Below are positions 27,283 through 36,599 of a stretch of 64,000 bases of DNA, piece by piece; the stretch's first letter is position 1, and every line of letters starts with the position of its first letter. Location of the stretch: positions 1 through 64,000 of the forward strand of contig NZ_JAGGKS010000005.1 of assembly GCF_017873955.1 (NCBI RefSeq). Direction: 5' to 3'. Below the pieces are notes generated by a model that was given only the letters and a program-made list of their open reading frames with translations, was not told the origin of the DNA and searched no databases. The position numbers and the translations under genes are program-made. The DNA comes from Sedimentibacter acidaminivorans (GTDB taxonomy: Bacteria > Bacillota > Clostridia > Tissierellales > Sedimentibacteraceae).

Positions 27283-28062
27283 ATGGAATTTAAAAATTTA
27301 TTAGTCGATAAAAATGAAGGAATTTGTACTGTGAAAATCAATAATCCTAATTCCTTGAATGCTTTAAATGCAGATGTGCTTTCAGATCTTGAAATGGTTT
27401 TTGAAGATCTTGAAAATGAGGACGAAATTAGCGTGGTAATTTTAACTGGTGAAGGAAAAGCTTTTGTTGCTGGAGCGGATATTGCTTATATGAAGGATTT
27501 AAATGTTCTAGAAGGCAAAAGATTTGGTGAATATGGATCTAAAATATTTAGAAAAATTGAAACACTCAATAAAGTGGTGATTGCAGCAGTAAATGGATTT
27601 GCTCTTGGTGGAGGTTGTGAACTTTGTATGTCCTGTGATATTAGAATTGCTTCATCAAAAGCTAAATTTGGGCAGCCAGAGGTTGGACTTGGTATAACAC
27701 CTGGATTTTCAGGCACTCAGAGACTACCGAGGTTAGTTGGTGTTGGAAAGGCTAAAGAATTAATATATACAGGCAATATAATTAAGGCTGATGAAGCATA
27801 TAACATTGGTCTTGTCAATAAAGTTGTAGAGCCAGAAGAGCTTATGAATGAAGCTTATGCTATGGCGAAAAAAATCAGTTCAAATGCAAGAATAGCTGTT
27901 AAATATTGCAAAGAATCAATTAACAAGGGTATAGAAACTGACATAGAAACAGGTATATCATATGAATCAAATTTATTTGGCTTGTGCTTTGCTTCTGAAG
28001 ATCAAAAAGAAGGAATGGCAGCCTTTATAGAAAAAAGAAGTTCAAATTTCAAGGGAAAATAG
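27283..28062 (+). CDS. crt: Crotonase / short-chain enoyl-CoA hydratase
   Basis: A 259-residue crotonase-family protein. The oxyanion-hole segments are FVAGADIAYM and NGFALGGGCELCMSCD, and the catalytic glutamates sit in GGGCEL and GQPEVGLGITPGFSGTQRL. It most likely hydrates crotonyl-CoA to 3-hydroxybutyryl-CoA (or the reverse, in butyrate formation). ATG follows GAGGAG. bcd and etfBA follow after a 190-base control region; thiolase and 3-hydroxybutyryl-CoA dehydrogenase genes are not nearby, unlike the classical clostridial bcs operon. Confidence 0.87.
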   Translation: MEFKNLLVDKNEGICTVKINNPNSLNALNADVLSDLEMVFEDLENEDEISVVILTGEGKAFVAGADIAYMKDLNVLEGKRFGEYGSKIFRKIETLNKVVIAAVNGFALGGGCELCMSCDIRIASSKAKFGQPEVGLGITPGFSGTQRLPRLVGVGKAKELIYTGNIIKADEAYNIGLVNKVVEPEELMNEAYAMAKKISSNARIAVKYCKESINKGIETDIETGISYESNLFGLCFASEDQKEGMAAFIEKRSSNFKGK

Positions 28063-28100
28063 AAGAAAATTGTAGAAAAATAAAAAAATATAAATTATGC

Positions 28101-28130
28101 TTGATATTTTATATACAAGTGTTATATAAT
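28101..28130 (+). promoter_or_regulatory. Promoter of bcd-etfBA
   Basis: TTGATA (28101-28106), 18-base spacer, TATAAT (28125-28130), upstream of the Rex-like operator. Confidence 0.65.
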
Positions 28131-28165
28131 ATAGTGGGTTAAGAAATGATTTTTCGGGTTTAAAA

Positions 28166-28183
28166 TTGTTTATTATTTAACAA
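28166..28183. promoter_or_regulatory. Rex operator upstream of bcd
   Basis: TTGTTTATTATTTAACAA matches 13 of 14 fixed positions of the Rex consensus TTGTTAA-N4-TTAACAA. It lies about 30 bases downstream of the predicted transcription start, where a bound repressor would block elongation. Rex senses the NADH/NAD+ ratio. Confidence 0.65.
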
Positions 28184-28252
28184 ACGGCAAAAATAGAAAA
28201 GATTTCTATAGTGACGGAATGAATATGTCAAAAAATAATAGGAGTGATAATG

Positions 28253-29392
28253 ATGAATTTTCAATTAAGTAAAGAACATGAAATGGCAAGACAGTTGTTC
28301 AGAACATTTGCTATTGAAGAAGTAAAACCATTAGCTCAGGAAGTTGATGAAGAGGAAAGATTCCCTACTGAAACAGTAGAGAAGTTTAAGCAGTTTGGGT
28401 TTTTAGGAATTCCTTTTTCAAAGGAATTTAAGGGACAAGGTTGTGATATATTAACATATATCATGGCTGTTGAAGAAATGTCTAAAGTTTGTGGTACTAC
28501 AGGTGTTATTTTATCCGCACATACATCATTGTGTGGTTCTCCTATAAACGAATTTGGTACTCAAGAACAAAAAGAAAAATATCTAACAAGAGTTGCATCA
28601 GGAGAAGCAATAGGAGCGTTTGGATTGACAGAGGCAGGAGCAGGAACGGATGCAGCTGGACAACAAACAAAAGCAGTATTAGATGGTGACAATTATATAA
28701 TTAATGGAAATAAAATTTTCATTACAAATGCTGATTATGCAGATGTATTTATTGTAATGGCAATGACAGATAAATCTAAAGGAACAAGAGGTATATCAGC
28801 ATTTATAGTTGATAGAAAGTTCCCAGGTTTTACTGTAGGTAAAAAAGAGTTAAAAATGGGTATTAGAGGTTCTGCAACTAGCGAACTAATATTCCAAGAT
28901 TGTGTAGTTCCAAAAGAAAATCTTCTTGGCAAAGAAGGACAAGGTTTTAAAATCGCTATGAAAACTCTTGACGGTGGTAGAATTGGTATCGCTGCTCAAG
29001 CTTTAGGTATAGCTCAAGGTGCGATAGATGAAACTGTTAAATATACAAAAGAAAGAAAACAATTTGGTAGATCAATATCTAAATTCCAAAATACTCAATT
29101 CCAATTAGCTGATATGCAAGCAAAAGTTGATGCAGCTAGATTGTTAGTTTATAGAGCAGCATGCAATAAGGACAATAAACTTCCATATAGTGTAGAAGCA
29201 GCTATGGCTAAATTGTTTGCAGCTGAAACTGCAATGGAAGTTACTACTAAGGCAGTTCAGTTACATGGTGGATATGGATATACTAGAGATTATCCTGTTG
29301 AACGAATGATGAGAGACGCAAAAATAACTGAAATCTACGAAGGAACTTCAGAAGTTCAAAGAATGGTAATCAGTGCAAATATGTTGAAATAG
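28253..29392 (+). CDS. bcd: Butyryl-CoA (short-chain acyl-CoA) dehydrogenase
   Basis: 379 residues from the second of two adjacent ATGs (28253), the best spaced behind AGGAG. Acyl-CoA dehydrogenase motifs: GAFGLTEAGAGTDAAG (FAD/substrate), QLHGGYGYTRDYPVERMMRD, and the catalytic Glu in ITEIYEGTSEVQRM. In clostridia this enzyme reduces crotonyl-CoA to butyryl-CoA with EtfAB, which follow directly 12 bases away. A neighbouring crotonase supports C4 chemistry. Control by redox state is suggested by the upstream Rex-type site. Confidence 0.92.
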   Translation: MNFQLSKEHEMARQLFRTFAIEEVKPLAQEVDEEERFPTETVEKFKQFGFLGIPFSKEFKGQGCDILTYIMAVEEMSKVCGTTGVILSAHTSLCGSPINEFGTQEQKEKYLTRVASGEAIGAFGLTEAGAGTDAAGQQTKAVLDGDNYIINGNKIFITNADYADVFIVMAMTDKSKGTRGISAFIVDRKFPGFTVGKKELKMGIRGSATSELIFQDCVVPKENLLGKEGQGFKIAMKTLDGGRIGIAAQALGIAQGAIDETVKYTKERKQFGRSISKFQNTQFQLADMQAKVDAARLLVYRAACNKDNKLPYSVEAAMAKLFAAETAMEVTTKAVQLHGGYGYTRDYPVERMMRDAKITEIYEGTSEVQRMVISANMLK

Positions 29393-29404
29393 GAGGGAAT
29401 AACG

Positions 29405-30187
29405 TTGAATATAGTAGTATGTATAAAACAAGTACCTGATACAACAGAGGTTAAGCTTGATCCAAAAACAGGTACATTAATTAGAGATGGTGTTCCAAGC
29501 ATTATAAATCCAGACGATAAAGCAGGATTAGAGGCAGCTTTAAGGTTAAAAGATGAAAAGGGTGCGCATGTAACTGTAGTATCAATGGGACCACCTCAAG
29601 CAGATTTAGCACTTCGTGAAGCTTTATCTATGGGAGCAGACGAAGCAATACTAGTAACAGATAGAGCGTTTGGTGGAGCTGATACATGGGCAACTTCTTC
29701 AACACTAGCAGCTGCATTAAATAAACTTGATTATGATTTAATAGTAACAGGAAGACAAGCAATAGATGGCGATACAGCACAGGTTGGACCTCAGATAGCT
29801 GAGCATTTAAAATTACCAAATATCAGCTATGCTGAAGAAATTAAAGTTGATGGTGATACAATTGTTGTAAAAAGACAATATGAAGATAGATATGACTTAT
29901 TAAAAGCTAAATTACCTATATTAATAACAGCTCTTGCTGAATTAAATAAACCTAGATATATGAAACCGGGATTAATCTTTGATGCATATAGAGAAAAAGA
30001 AGTTAAAATTTGGACATTAAAAGATTTAGACGTAGATATGAGCAATATTGGTTTGAAAGGTTCTCCTACTAAAGTTAAAAAGTCATTTACAAAAGGCGCT
30101 AAACAAGCAGGAAAAGTTTATAACGTAGATCCTCAAGAATCAGCCGAAATCATAGTAAATAAAATGAAAGAAAAATTCATATTATAG
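29405..30187 (+). CDS. etfB: Electron transfer flavoprotein beta subunit
   Basis: A 260-residue EtfB: MNIVVCIKQVPDTTEVKLDP, IINPDDKAGLEAALRL, the conserved segment VTGRQAIDGDTAQVGPQIAE and YEDRYDLLKAKLPIL. The start is TTG with GGAGG eight bases upstream. With EtfA it forms the electron carrier for Bcd; in clostridia such complexes can bifurcate electrons from NADH to ferredoxin and crotonyl-CoA. Whether this one bifurcates cannot be proved by eye. Confidence 0.94.
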   Translation: MNIVVCIKQVPDTTEVKLDPKTGTLIRDGVPSIINPDDKAGLEAALRLKDEKGAHVTVVSMGPPQADLALREALSMGADEAILVTDRAFGGADTWATSSTLAAALNKLDYDLIVTGRQAIDGDTAQVGPQIAEHLKLPNISYAEEIKVDGDTIVVKRQYEDRYDLLKAKLPILITALAELNKPRYMKPGLIFDAYREKEVKIWTLKDLDVDMSNIGLKGSPTKVKKSFTKGAKQAGKVYNVDPQESAEIIVNKMKEKFIL

Positions 30188-30206
30188 TTAGAGGGAGGAA
30201 GCAGTA

Positions 30207-31238
30207 ATGAATTTATCAGAATACAAAGGTATTTTTGTTTTCGCAGAACAAAGAGACCGTAAAGTACAAAAAGTAGCCCTTGAACTAATTGGTAAGGGAA
30301 AAGAGCTTGCAAAGGATTTACAAACTACAGTAACAGCAGTGTTACTTGGAAAAGATATGCTTGATGAAGCAAAAAAATTAAATTATGCAGGTGCAGACAA
30401 AGTAATATATATTGATGATGATGCACTTGATGTATATATGACAGAGCCATATGTTCATGCATTACACACTGTAGTTATGGATAAAAAACCTGAAATAGTA
30501 CTTTTTGGAGCTTCTGCAATAGGAAGAGATTTAGCTCCTAGGGTTTCAGCTAGAGTTCATACTGGATTAACTGCAGACTGCACTAGTTTGGATATAGCAC
30601 AAGATGATGATGACAAAGAAAAATTAAATCTTATGATGACTAGACCAGCATTTGGTGGAAATATAATGGCTACTATAGCATGCCCTAACTTTAGACCTCA
30701 AATGGCAACAGTTAGACCAGGTGTTATGAAAGAAGCTGAATATACAGAAAATAATAAAGTAAATATTGAAGAATATAAAGTAAATATGCCAGCAGGCTGC
30801 AAAAATGTTGAAATATTAGATACAATAAAAATAATTCAAGAAAAAATGAATATAGAAGATGCTAATGTTCTTGTTTCAGGCGGAAGAGGAATGAGAGGAC
30901 CTGAAAATTATCCAATACTAGAAGAATTGGCAGATTTACTTGGTGGAACAATTTCTGCATCAAGAGCAGCAGTTGATGCTGGTTGGGTTCCTAAAGATAG
31001 ACAAGTTGGACAAACAGGAAAAACTGTTAGACCAAATTTATATATTGCATGTGGTATTTCGGGCGCTATTCAGCATTTAGCTGGAATGGAAGAATCTGAT
31101 TATATTATAGCAATCAATAAAGATGAATATGCACCTATTTTTGAAGTTGCTGATGTTGGAATAGTGGGAGATATATTTAAAGTAGTTCCTGCACTAATCG
31201 AAGAACTTAAAAAAGAAGGAAGAGTAGTAAATAAATAA
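30207..31238 (+). CDS. etfA: Electron transfer flavoprotein alpha subunit
   Basis: A 343-residue EtfA. The C-terminal FAD domain shows VSGGRGMRGPENYPILEELA, SRAAVDAGWVPKDRQVGQTG and PNLYIACGISGAIQHLAGM, all standard. It holds FAD and passes electrons to the acyl-CoA dehydrogenase. Last gene of the bcd-etfB-etfA unit, with a clear terminator nine bases after its stop. Confidence 0.95.
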   Translation: MNLSEYKGIFVFAEQRDRKVQKVALELIGKGKELAKDLQTTVTAVLLGKDMLDEAKKLNYAGADKVIYIDDDALDVYMTEPYVHALHTVVMDKKPEIVLFGASAIGRDLAPRVSARVHTGLTADCTSLDIAQDDDDKEKLNLMMTRPAFGGNIMATIACPNFRPQMATVRPGVMKEAEYTENNKVNIEEYKVNMPAGCKNVEILDTIKIIQEKMNIEDANVLVSGGRGMRGPENYPILEELADLLGGTISASRAAVDAGWVPKDRQVGQTGKTVRPNLYIACGISGAIQHLAGMEESDYIIAINKDEYAPIFEVADVGIVGDIFKVVPALIEELKKEGRVVNK

Positions 31239-31246
31239 TATATATA

Positions 31247-31279
31247 AAAAATCCGGACTATAAAATCCGGATTTTTTTA
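31247..31279 (+). terminator. Terminator after etfA
   Basis: Arms AAAAAATCCGG (31247-31257) and CCGGATTTTTT (31268-31278), then T. The A-rich left arm also gives a T-run on the minus strand, so it can serve the convergent spore-protein gene. Confidence 0.9.
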
Positions 31280-31307
31280 TGTTTATTCAATTTTATTTTC
31301 TGCTAAT

Positions 31308-31550
31308 TTATTTCATACTTCCGTTCATTCCAGAACTACCGCTCATTTGTCTTTGAGCCATTTCAACTAATCTCTTAGTCATGTATCCGCCTACGTAACC
31401 ATTTTGTCTTGCTGTTAAGTTACCTTTATCCACTTGTTCATAATTTGATAAACCAAGTTCATTTGCTATTTCTGCTTTCATTTGGTTCAATGCTTGTTTT
31501 GCCTCAGGAACTACTATATTGTTGCTGCCGCTGTTATTTGAGTTTGCCAT
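31308..31550 (-). CDS. Small acid-soluble spore protein, alpha/beta type
   Basis: An 80-residue protein with the conserved blocks PEAKQALNQMKAEIANELGL and NLTARQNGYVGGYMTKRLVEMA. The cleavage site for germination protease is visible as AEIANELG. These proteins coat and protect spore DNA and are degraded on germination. The Ser/Gly/Asn-rich ends are usual. ATG follows AAAGGAGTG. I could not identify a convincing sigma-G promoter by eye. Confidence 0.94.
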   Translation of the reverse strand: MANSNNSGSNNIVVPEAKQALNQMKAEIANELGLSNYEQVDKGNLTARQNGYVGGYMTKRLVEMAQRQMSGSSGMNGSMK

Positions 31551-32010
31551 TAATATTCACTCCTTTCTTTCTCTAAGATGTTATTATTATTGTCTTTTGA
31601 AAATTATTTAATCATGTAAGTTATAGATTTATTGGCAATTAATTCTGATTTCATTTTAATGTACATAGCCAATAATTTAGAAAGTTTTATATATAGTTGG
31701 TAAACTATATGTTACTTTGCTAATATATTATATACACAGATTAAATTTTCAACTAGAAAATCTTTACTGACTTTCTATAAGCTTATTATGTGTTTAGATT
31801 ATGAAATAATACATGGCAAATTTATCAACAATAGGATATGGATAACAAATATTAAAAAATATTTGACGCAATAATGAAAAATTGATGTACTTATTGCGTT
31901 TATTGTGGTAAAATTAAAAATGATGTAACTAATTTTTAATAACTACATAAATTAGTACTGAACTATAATAAGGAGGTTAAAATAAAGAAACTTGCTAAGA
32001 CAATAATATT
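31551..32010. other. Intergenic region before the glmS ribozyme
   Basis: No gene is seen. It holds small inverted repeats, ATATAGTT/AACTATAT (31691-31710) and ACGCAATAA/TTATTGCGT (31866-31899), and an extended -10 promoter TGGTAAAAT (31906-31914) about 100 bases before the ribozyme cleavage site. Confidence 0.4.
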
Positions 32011-32152
32011 ATAGCGCCAGAACTTATATTCATATAAGTTGACGAGGACAGAGTTATCGAAAATTCGGCGGATGCTCTGCGGTGTAGCTTCATCGATAAG
32101 GTTTTTACAAAAATAGTGGGAGACTACTATAATAAAATAAAACTTACAAGCT
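32011..32152 (+). ncRNA. glmS ribozyme (glucosamine-6-phosphate sensing)
   Basis: The segment has the hallmarks of the glmS ribozyme. AGCGCCAGAAC at 32013 marks the cleavage site (between A32013 and G32014). After a P2 stem of 7-base arms (ACTTATA/TATAAGT) comes the core TGACGAGGACAGAG with TTATCGAAAATTCGGCGGAT. The closing part is AGTGGGAGACTACTAT. It self-cleaves with glucosamine-6-phosphate as cofactor and shuts down glmS, whose start lies about 160 bases on. Confidence 0.95.
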
Positions 32153-32308
32153 TTCATATCTTTTTAATGAAATAACATTTCTGTCTAGTTTAAGTTTCCC
32201 AATAATATGAATAAAATTAGTTATTAATTTTTAATGCTTGAAAAAAAATATATTTTCAAGTTAGTTTGTTTTGAAAAAAATAAAAATTTAGAATGGAGAG
32301 CTTAAATT

Positions 32309-34099
32309 ATGTGTGGAATAGTAGGTTATATAGGATTTGATGATGTAAAGGAAATTATCCTTGGAGGTCTTGAAAAATTAGAATATAGAGGATATGATTC
32401 AGCAGGAATAGCGATAGTTAATAATAACCAAGTTTATGTTTGTAAAGAAAAAGGTCGTATTGCAAAACTTAGAGATTGTTTAGACAAAAATGTAACAGGA
32501 ACAATAGGTATAGGTCACACAAGGTGGGCGACACATGGTGAACCAAATAAAATTAATTCACATCCTCATCAAAGTAGTTCAATGAGGTTTACTCTTGTTC
32601 ATAATGGCATAATAGAAAATGAAAATGAATTAAGGAAAAAATATCTTAATGGAACTAATTTCACAAGCGATACAGATACAGAAGTTATAGTACAATTAAT
32701 AGAGAAGTTTGTAAATGATGGTGAATCGGTAGAGTTGGCAATAAGGCATACTATGAGTGAACTTGAAGGCTCATATGCACTTGCTATACTTGATAGAGAA
32801 GATATGGGAACACTATATGCTGCTAAAAATAAAACTCCTCTATTAGCTGGAAGGGGTTCGGGATTTAATATGATAGGAAGCGATGCTATGGCTATGATAA
32901 ACCATACAAACAGCTTTTATGAAATTGAAGATAAAGAGTTTTTAAAAATAACTAAAGATAGTATAGAAATATATAGCATATACGGAAATCAAGTTATGAG
33001 GGAGCCATATATAGCTGATATAGATGCTTCAGATACAGAAAAAGGAACTTATTCTCATTATATGATGAAAGAAATTGAAGAACAACCATTTGTTATTAGA
33101 AAAATAATGTCAGAGTATTCTGATGAAAAAGGACAAATGTGTATGGATTCTTCCATTATAGATAATGTAAGAAATTGTGATAAATTATATATAATAGCAT
33201 GTGGAACTAGTTATCATGCAGGTCTAATTGGAAAGCAATTTTTTGAAAAAATATCAGATAAACCAACAGAAGTTGTAATAGCAAGCGAGTTTATATATAA
33301 TATGCCACTATTAACTAAAAATCCTCTATTTATGTTTATCTCACAAAGTGGAGAAACTGCAGATTGCAGAGCAGTATTAGTAAAAGTTAAAGAAATGGGT
33401 TACAGAACATTGACTTTAACAAATGTAAAAGGTTCAACTCTTTCGAGGGAATCCGATAATACATTGTTATTGTATGCAGGACCAGAAATTGCTGTAGCTT
33501 CAACGAAGGCATATACTGCACAAATAGCAGTTCTTTCAATACTTTCGTCACTTGTTAATAATAAAATTAATATAAATATATTTAAAGAGTTAAGTAAAAT
33601 TGCATATACTATGGAAACTCTTTGCGATGATAAAGAAAATTATAAAGAATTAGCAGAAAAGTATCTGGTGAATAGTAGAAATTGCTTTTACATTGGAAGA
33701 AGTATGGATTACTTTGTTTGCCTAGAGGCATCACTTAAATTAAAAGAAATTTCATATATCCAAACAGAAGGTTTCGCTGCTGGAGAATTAAAACATGGAA
33801 CAATAGCGTTAATAGAACAAAATACACCAGTTATAGCAGTGATTACACAAGAGTGCATTAATCTAAATACAAGAAGTAACATAAAGGAAGTAAAAGCAAG
33901 AGGTGCTGCTACAATGGTAATTTCTATGAGAAGCCTAAGTCAGGAAACTGATGAAATTGTAATTGATGATATAAATGAATTGTTAGCACCATTAGCAACA
34001 ATAATACCAACACAATATTTAGCATACTATGCTGCCCTGTTAAAAAACTGTGATATAGATAAACCAAGAAATTTGGCAAAATCGGTAACAGTAGAGTAA
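32309..34099 (+). CDS. glmS: Glutamine-fructose-6-phosphate aminotransferase
   Basis: A 596-residue enzyme. The processed N-terminus MCGIVGYIG carries the catalytic Cys; GHTRWATHGEPNKINSHPH completes the glutamine amidotransferase site. Two SIS sugar-isomerase domains follow (IIACGTSYHAG, SQSGETADC, then IGRSMDYFVCLEASLKLKE), and the C-terminus LAKSVTVE is typical. It makes glucosamine-6-phosphate for cell wall synthesis and is controlled by the upstream ribozyme. ATG follows GGAGAG. Confidence 0.97.
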   Translation: MCGIVGYIGFDDVKEIILGGLEKLEYRGYDSAGIAIVNNNQVYVCKEKGRIAKLRDCLDKNVTGTIGIGHTRWATHGEPNKINSHPHQSSSMRFTLVHNGIIENENELRKKYLNGTNFTSDTDTEVIVQLIEKFVNDGESVELAIRHTMSELEGSYALAILDREDMGTLYAAKNKTPLLAGRGSGFNMIGSDAMAMINHTNSFYEIEDKEFLKITKDSIEIYSIYGNQVMREPYIADIDASDTEKGTYSHYMMKEIEEQPFVIRKIMSEYSDEKGQMCMDSSIIDNVRNCDKLYIIACGTSYHAGLIGKQFFEKISDKPTEVVIASEFIYNMPLLTKNPLFMFISQSGETADCRAVLVKVKEMGYRTLTLTNVKGSTLSRESDNTLLLYAGPEIAVASTKAYTAQIAVLSILSSLVNNKININIFKELSKIAYTMETLCDDKENYKELAEKYLVNSRNCFYIGRSMDYFVCLEASLKLKEISYIQTEGFAAGELKHGTIALIEQNTPVIAVITQECINLNTRSNIKEVKARGAATMVISMRSLSQETDEIVIDDINELLAPLATIIPTQYLAYYAALLKNCDIDKPRNLAKSVTVE

Positions 34100-34104
34100 A
34101 AATA

Positions 34105-34141
34105 AACAAATGCGCTGGTAATTAAAACTAGCGCATTTGTT
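34105..34141. terminator. Terminator after glmS
   Basis: Perfect arms AACAAATGCGCT (34105-34116) and AGCGCATTTGTT (34130-34141). Lies between the convergent glmS and rhodanese genes. Confidence 0.8.
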
Positions 34142-34175
34142 AATGTGTATCTCTATACAAGAGAAAATATTATAT

Positions 34176-34562
34176 TCAGGTAGAACATGCAGCTTCAATT
34201 GGCATAGAGTTTTTCAACCAACCGTTTACCATTCCGCCCATAAGAGAGCAAGCATCATATCCTAATAATTTAAGTATACCTACAACTTGACCTGCAGTTT
34301 GACCCGTATAGCAAACAACAATTATTTTCTTATCCTTAGGCAAAATATCTTCCTCTATAAACTCAAATACTTCGTTCCACTCACAATGAATCGAACCTTC
34401 TATAAAATTTTTAGCAAAATCATCTTTTTTTCTAATGTCCAGTATAAATAAATCTTCCTTTGCACCTATACTTTTGTATAAATTTTGACAATCAATTAGA
34501 TTATTGCATCCGTTTTTTAAATCATCGAAATACTTTTTAGCCGAATCTAAAGTAGTAATCAT
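34176..34562 (-). CDS. Rhodanese-like domain protein
   Basis: A 128-residue single-domain rhodanese. LFILDIRKKDDFAKNFIEGSIHC is the conserved first block, and the active loop is VVCYTGQTAG with the sulfur-carrying Cys at residue 84. Such proteins accept and pass on sulfane sulfur in the cytoplasm. ATG follows GAGGAGG. It is divergent from a class V aminotransferase with a cysteine-desulfurase-like active site, a possible sulfur donor; this pairing is inferred. Confidence 0.9.
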   Translation of the reverse strand: MITTLDSAKKYFDDLKNGCNNLIDCQNLYKSIGAKEDLFILDIRKKDDFAKNFIEGSIHCEWNEVFEFIEEDILPKDKKIIVVCYTGQTAGQVVGILKLLGYDACSLMGGMVNGWLKNSMPIEAACST

Positions 34563-34583
34563 AATAAAACCTCCTCATTTGTT

Positions 34584-34629
34584 ATTATTTTATTTTATTA
34601 TTATAGCACATATTATAAAATAAAATAAT
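34584..34629. repeat. AT-only inverted repeat between the divergent rhodanese and aminotransferase genes
   Basis: Fifteen-base arms at 34584-34598 and 34615-34629 (ATTATTTTATTTTAT and its complement), 16 bases apart, just upstream of the rhodanese start. It may be an operator, but AT-only composition lowers its weight. Confidence 0.35.
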
Positions 34630-34781
34630 ATATATTGTTAATTTTATTTCAATTGTTCTCAATCATATTAAATGTTTTAAAATGTAAAAAATTTTATTAA
34701 AGAATAATAACAAGTATCTATGAAACAATATTTGTGAATGATAATTAATAAAAGAAAGAAATAAATAGGAAGGAAGTTTTT

Positions 34782-36524
34782 ATGGGAATTTCATTTGAAA
34801 TGCTTCGAAATGAATTAGTAGGAAAAGACTACAAGTTTGAAACACCTTATGGAACTAGAGTTTTGACTTATGCAGATTTTACAGCTTCAGGAAGAGTATT
34901 AAATTTTATAGAAAAATATTTACTTGAAATTTATAAATGTTATGCTAATACACATACTCAAGATGACATGACTGGGGATGTAATGACTAATTTATTACAT
35001 AAATCTGAAATTATTATTAAAAAACATTTAAATGCTGAAGAAAACTGTTATTTGATTCCATCAGGAACTGGAGCAACTGGAGCAATTGAAAGATTTGCTA
35101 AAATTATTGGAATATACATTTCTCCCGCAACTAAAATGAAAATAGATGATATAATAAAAAGTTACATAAAATGTGATAAATGTATTGATGATATTATAAA
35201 TGAATCAAATGAATCATTGCAATATTTACCTGTAGTATTTATAGGGCCATATGAACATCATTCAAATATACTTATATGGAAAGAAGGAATTGCAGAGTTA
35301 GTTGAGATAGGATTAAGTAAAGATGGTTCTATAGATTTAGATGAATTAAAAAGAAAAATTTCAGATGAAAAATATAAAAATAGATTAAAGGTAGGTTCTT
35401 TTTCTGCAGCTTCAAATGTAACCGGAATAATTACACCTGTGTTTGAAATCGCAGAGATTTTACATGAGAATAATGCATTAGCATGCTTTGACTTTGCTGC
35501 ATGTGCTCCTTATTTAGAAATCGACATGAATTATGGTGTTAATTCATACTTTGATGCAGTTTACTTAGCACCACATAAATTTTTAGGAGGCCCAGGGACA
35601 TCTGGATTACTTGTAATTAATAAAAAATTATATGATAAAACAATTCCGCCGACAGTTCCTGGGGGAGGAACTGTTAATTATGTAAGTTCTATTGCACATG
35701 ATTATATAAAAAATGTCGAAGAAAGAGAAATGGCGGGAACACCTGGAATAATACAAATTATAAAAGCAGCTTTAGCTATTGAACTTAAAGATTTAGTTGG
35801 AACAGATAATATAATGTCAAAGGAAAAGTATTATACTAAAAAAGTAATTAACAGATTAAAAGAAAATTCAAATATAGAAATTCTTGGCCCATTAGATGAA
35901 AATATTAGATTGCCCATAATTTCTATTAAAATTAAACATAATAATAAATATATTCATCCCAAATATGTTGCTAAACTAATAAATGATTTATTTGGAATTC
36001 AGACTAGAGCAGGTTGTTCATGTGCTGCACCTTATGGACATAGGCTACTTGATATTAGTGATGAAACATCAAAAATTTTCAGGCAATTTGTAGATGACGG
36101 TATTTCATCTGTAAAACCGGGGTGGCTTAGATTTAGCATTCATTACATTATGAGTGAAGAAGAAGTAGAATTTATATGTCGTGCTATTGAGTTTATAGCT
36201 GAATTTGGATATCTATTTCTTTATGATTATGTTTTGGATATTAAAACGGGGAAATGGCGACATAAAGATTATGACAAAAAATCAAGTATTATAGAAAACT
36301 TTGGTATAAAAGAAAGTGTAAGATATATATATGACGCAAATAATAAAGGTTTTGATAACCAAGAAATATCTTTAGTTGAAGAATATAATAAATATATAGA
36401 AGAAGCAAAAAAATATGTTGAACAACTAAAAGGAAAATCAAACATTAAGCTTAAATATTTGGAGGAAGAAAAATATAATGGTCAAGGTTGGTTTTACTTT
36501 GTAAATTTAGAAAATAATAAATAA
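34782..36524 (+). CDS. Class V aminotransferase-fold PLP enzyme, cysteine desulfurase-like
   Basis: A 580-residue enzyme, longer than ordinary desulfurases (~400). PLP-binding features: IPSGTGATGAIERF, D237 in FDFAA, and the Schiff-base Lys K266 in LAPHKFLGGPG. The loop TRAGCSCAAPYGHRLL (C412, C414) resembles the active-site Cys loop of cysteine desulfurases. A ~130-residue Lys/Glu-rich C-terminal extension follows, of unknown function. Likely substrate is cysteine or a related compound, but this is unproven. ATG follows AGGAAGG. Neighbours are a rhodanese and a cysteine-synthase-like gene. Confidence 0.78.
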   Translation: MGISFEMLRNELVGKDYKFETPYGTRVLTYADFTASGRVLNFIEKYLLEIYKCYANTHTQDDMTGDVMTNLLHKSEIIIKKHLNAEENCYLIPSGTGATGAIERFAKIIGIYISPATKMKIDDIIKSYIKCDKCIDDIINESNESLQYLPVVFIGPYEHHSNILIWKEGIAELVEIGLSKDGSIDLDELKRKISDEKYKNRLKVGSFSAASNVTGIITPVFEIAEILHENNALACFDFAACAPYLEIDMNYGVNSYFDAVYLAPHKFLGGPGTSGLLVINKKLYDKTIPPTVPGGGTVNYVSSIAHDYIKNVEEREMAGTPGIIQIIKAALAIELKDLVGTDNIMSKEKYYTKKVINRLKENSNIEILGPLDENIRLPIISIKIKHNNKYIHPKYVAKLINDLFGIQTRAGCSCAAPYGHRLLDISDETSKIFRQFVDDGISSVKPGWLRFSIHYIMSEEEVEFICRAIEFIAEFGYLFLYDYVLDIKTGKWRHKDYDKKSSIIENFGIKESVRYIYDANNKGFDNQEISLVEEYNKYIEEAKKYVEQLKGKSNIKLKYLEEEKYNGQGWFYFVNLENNK

Positions 36525-36533
36525 AAAATAACA

Positions 36534-36575
36534 AGCATCTAATTAACATGAAAATTAGATGCTATCTTTATTTAA
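36534..36575. terminator. Terminator between convergent PLP-enzyme genes
   Basis: Arms AGCATCTAATT (36534-36544) and AATTAGATGCT (36553-36563), followed by ATCTTTATTT. Weak T-run. Confidence 0.7.
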
Positions 36576-36599
36576 TTGTATATGCATAACTAATATGCA

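Noticed and set aside
31551-31640. Sigma-G promoter for the spore protein gene
   Set aside because: I searched the upstream minus strand but found no convincing pair of -35 and -10 elements.
31963-32157. 64-codon minus-strand frame
   Set aside because: It is antisense to the glmS ribozyme and has no translation signal.
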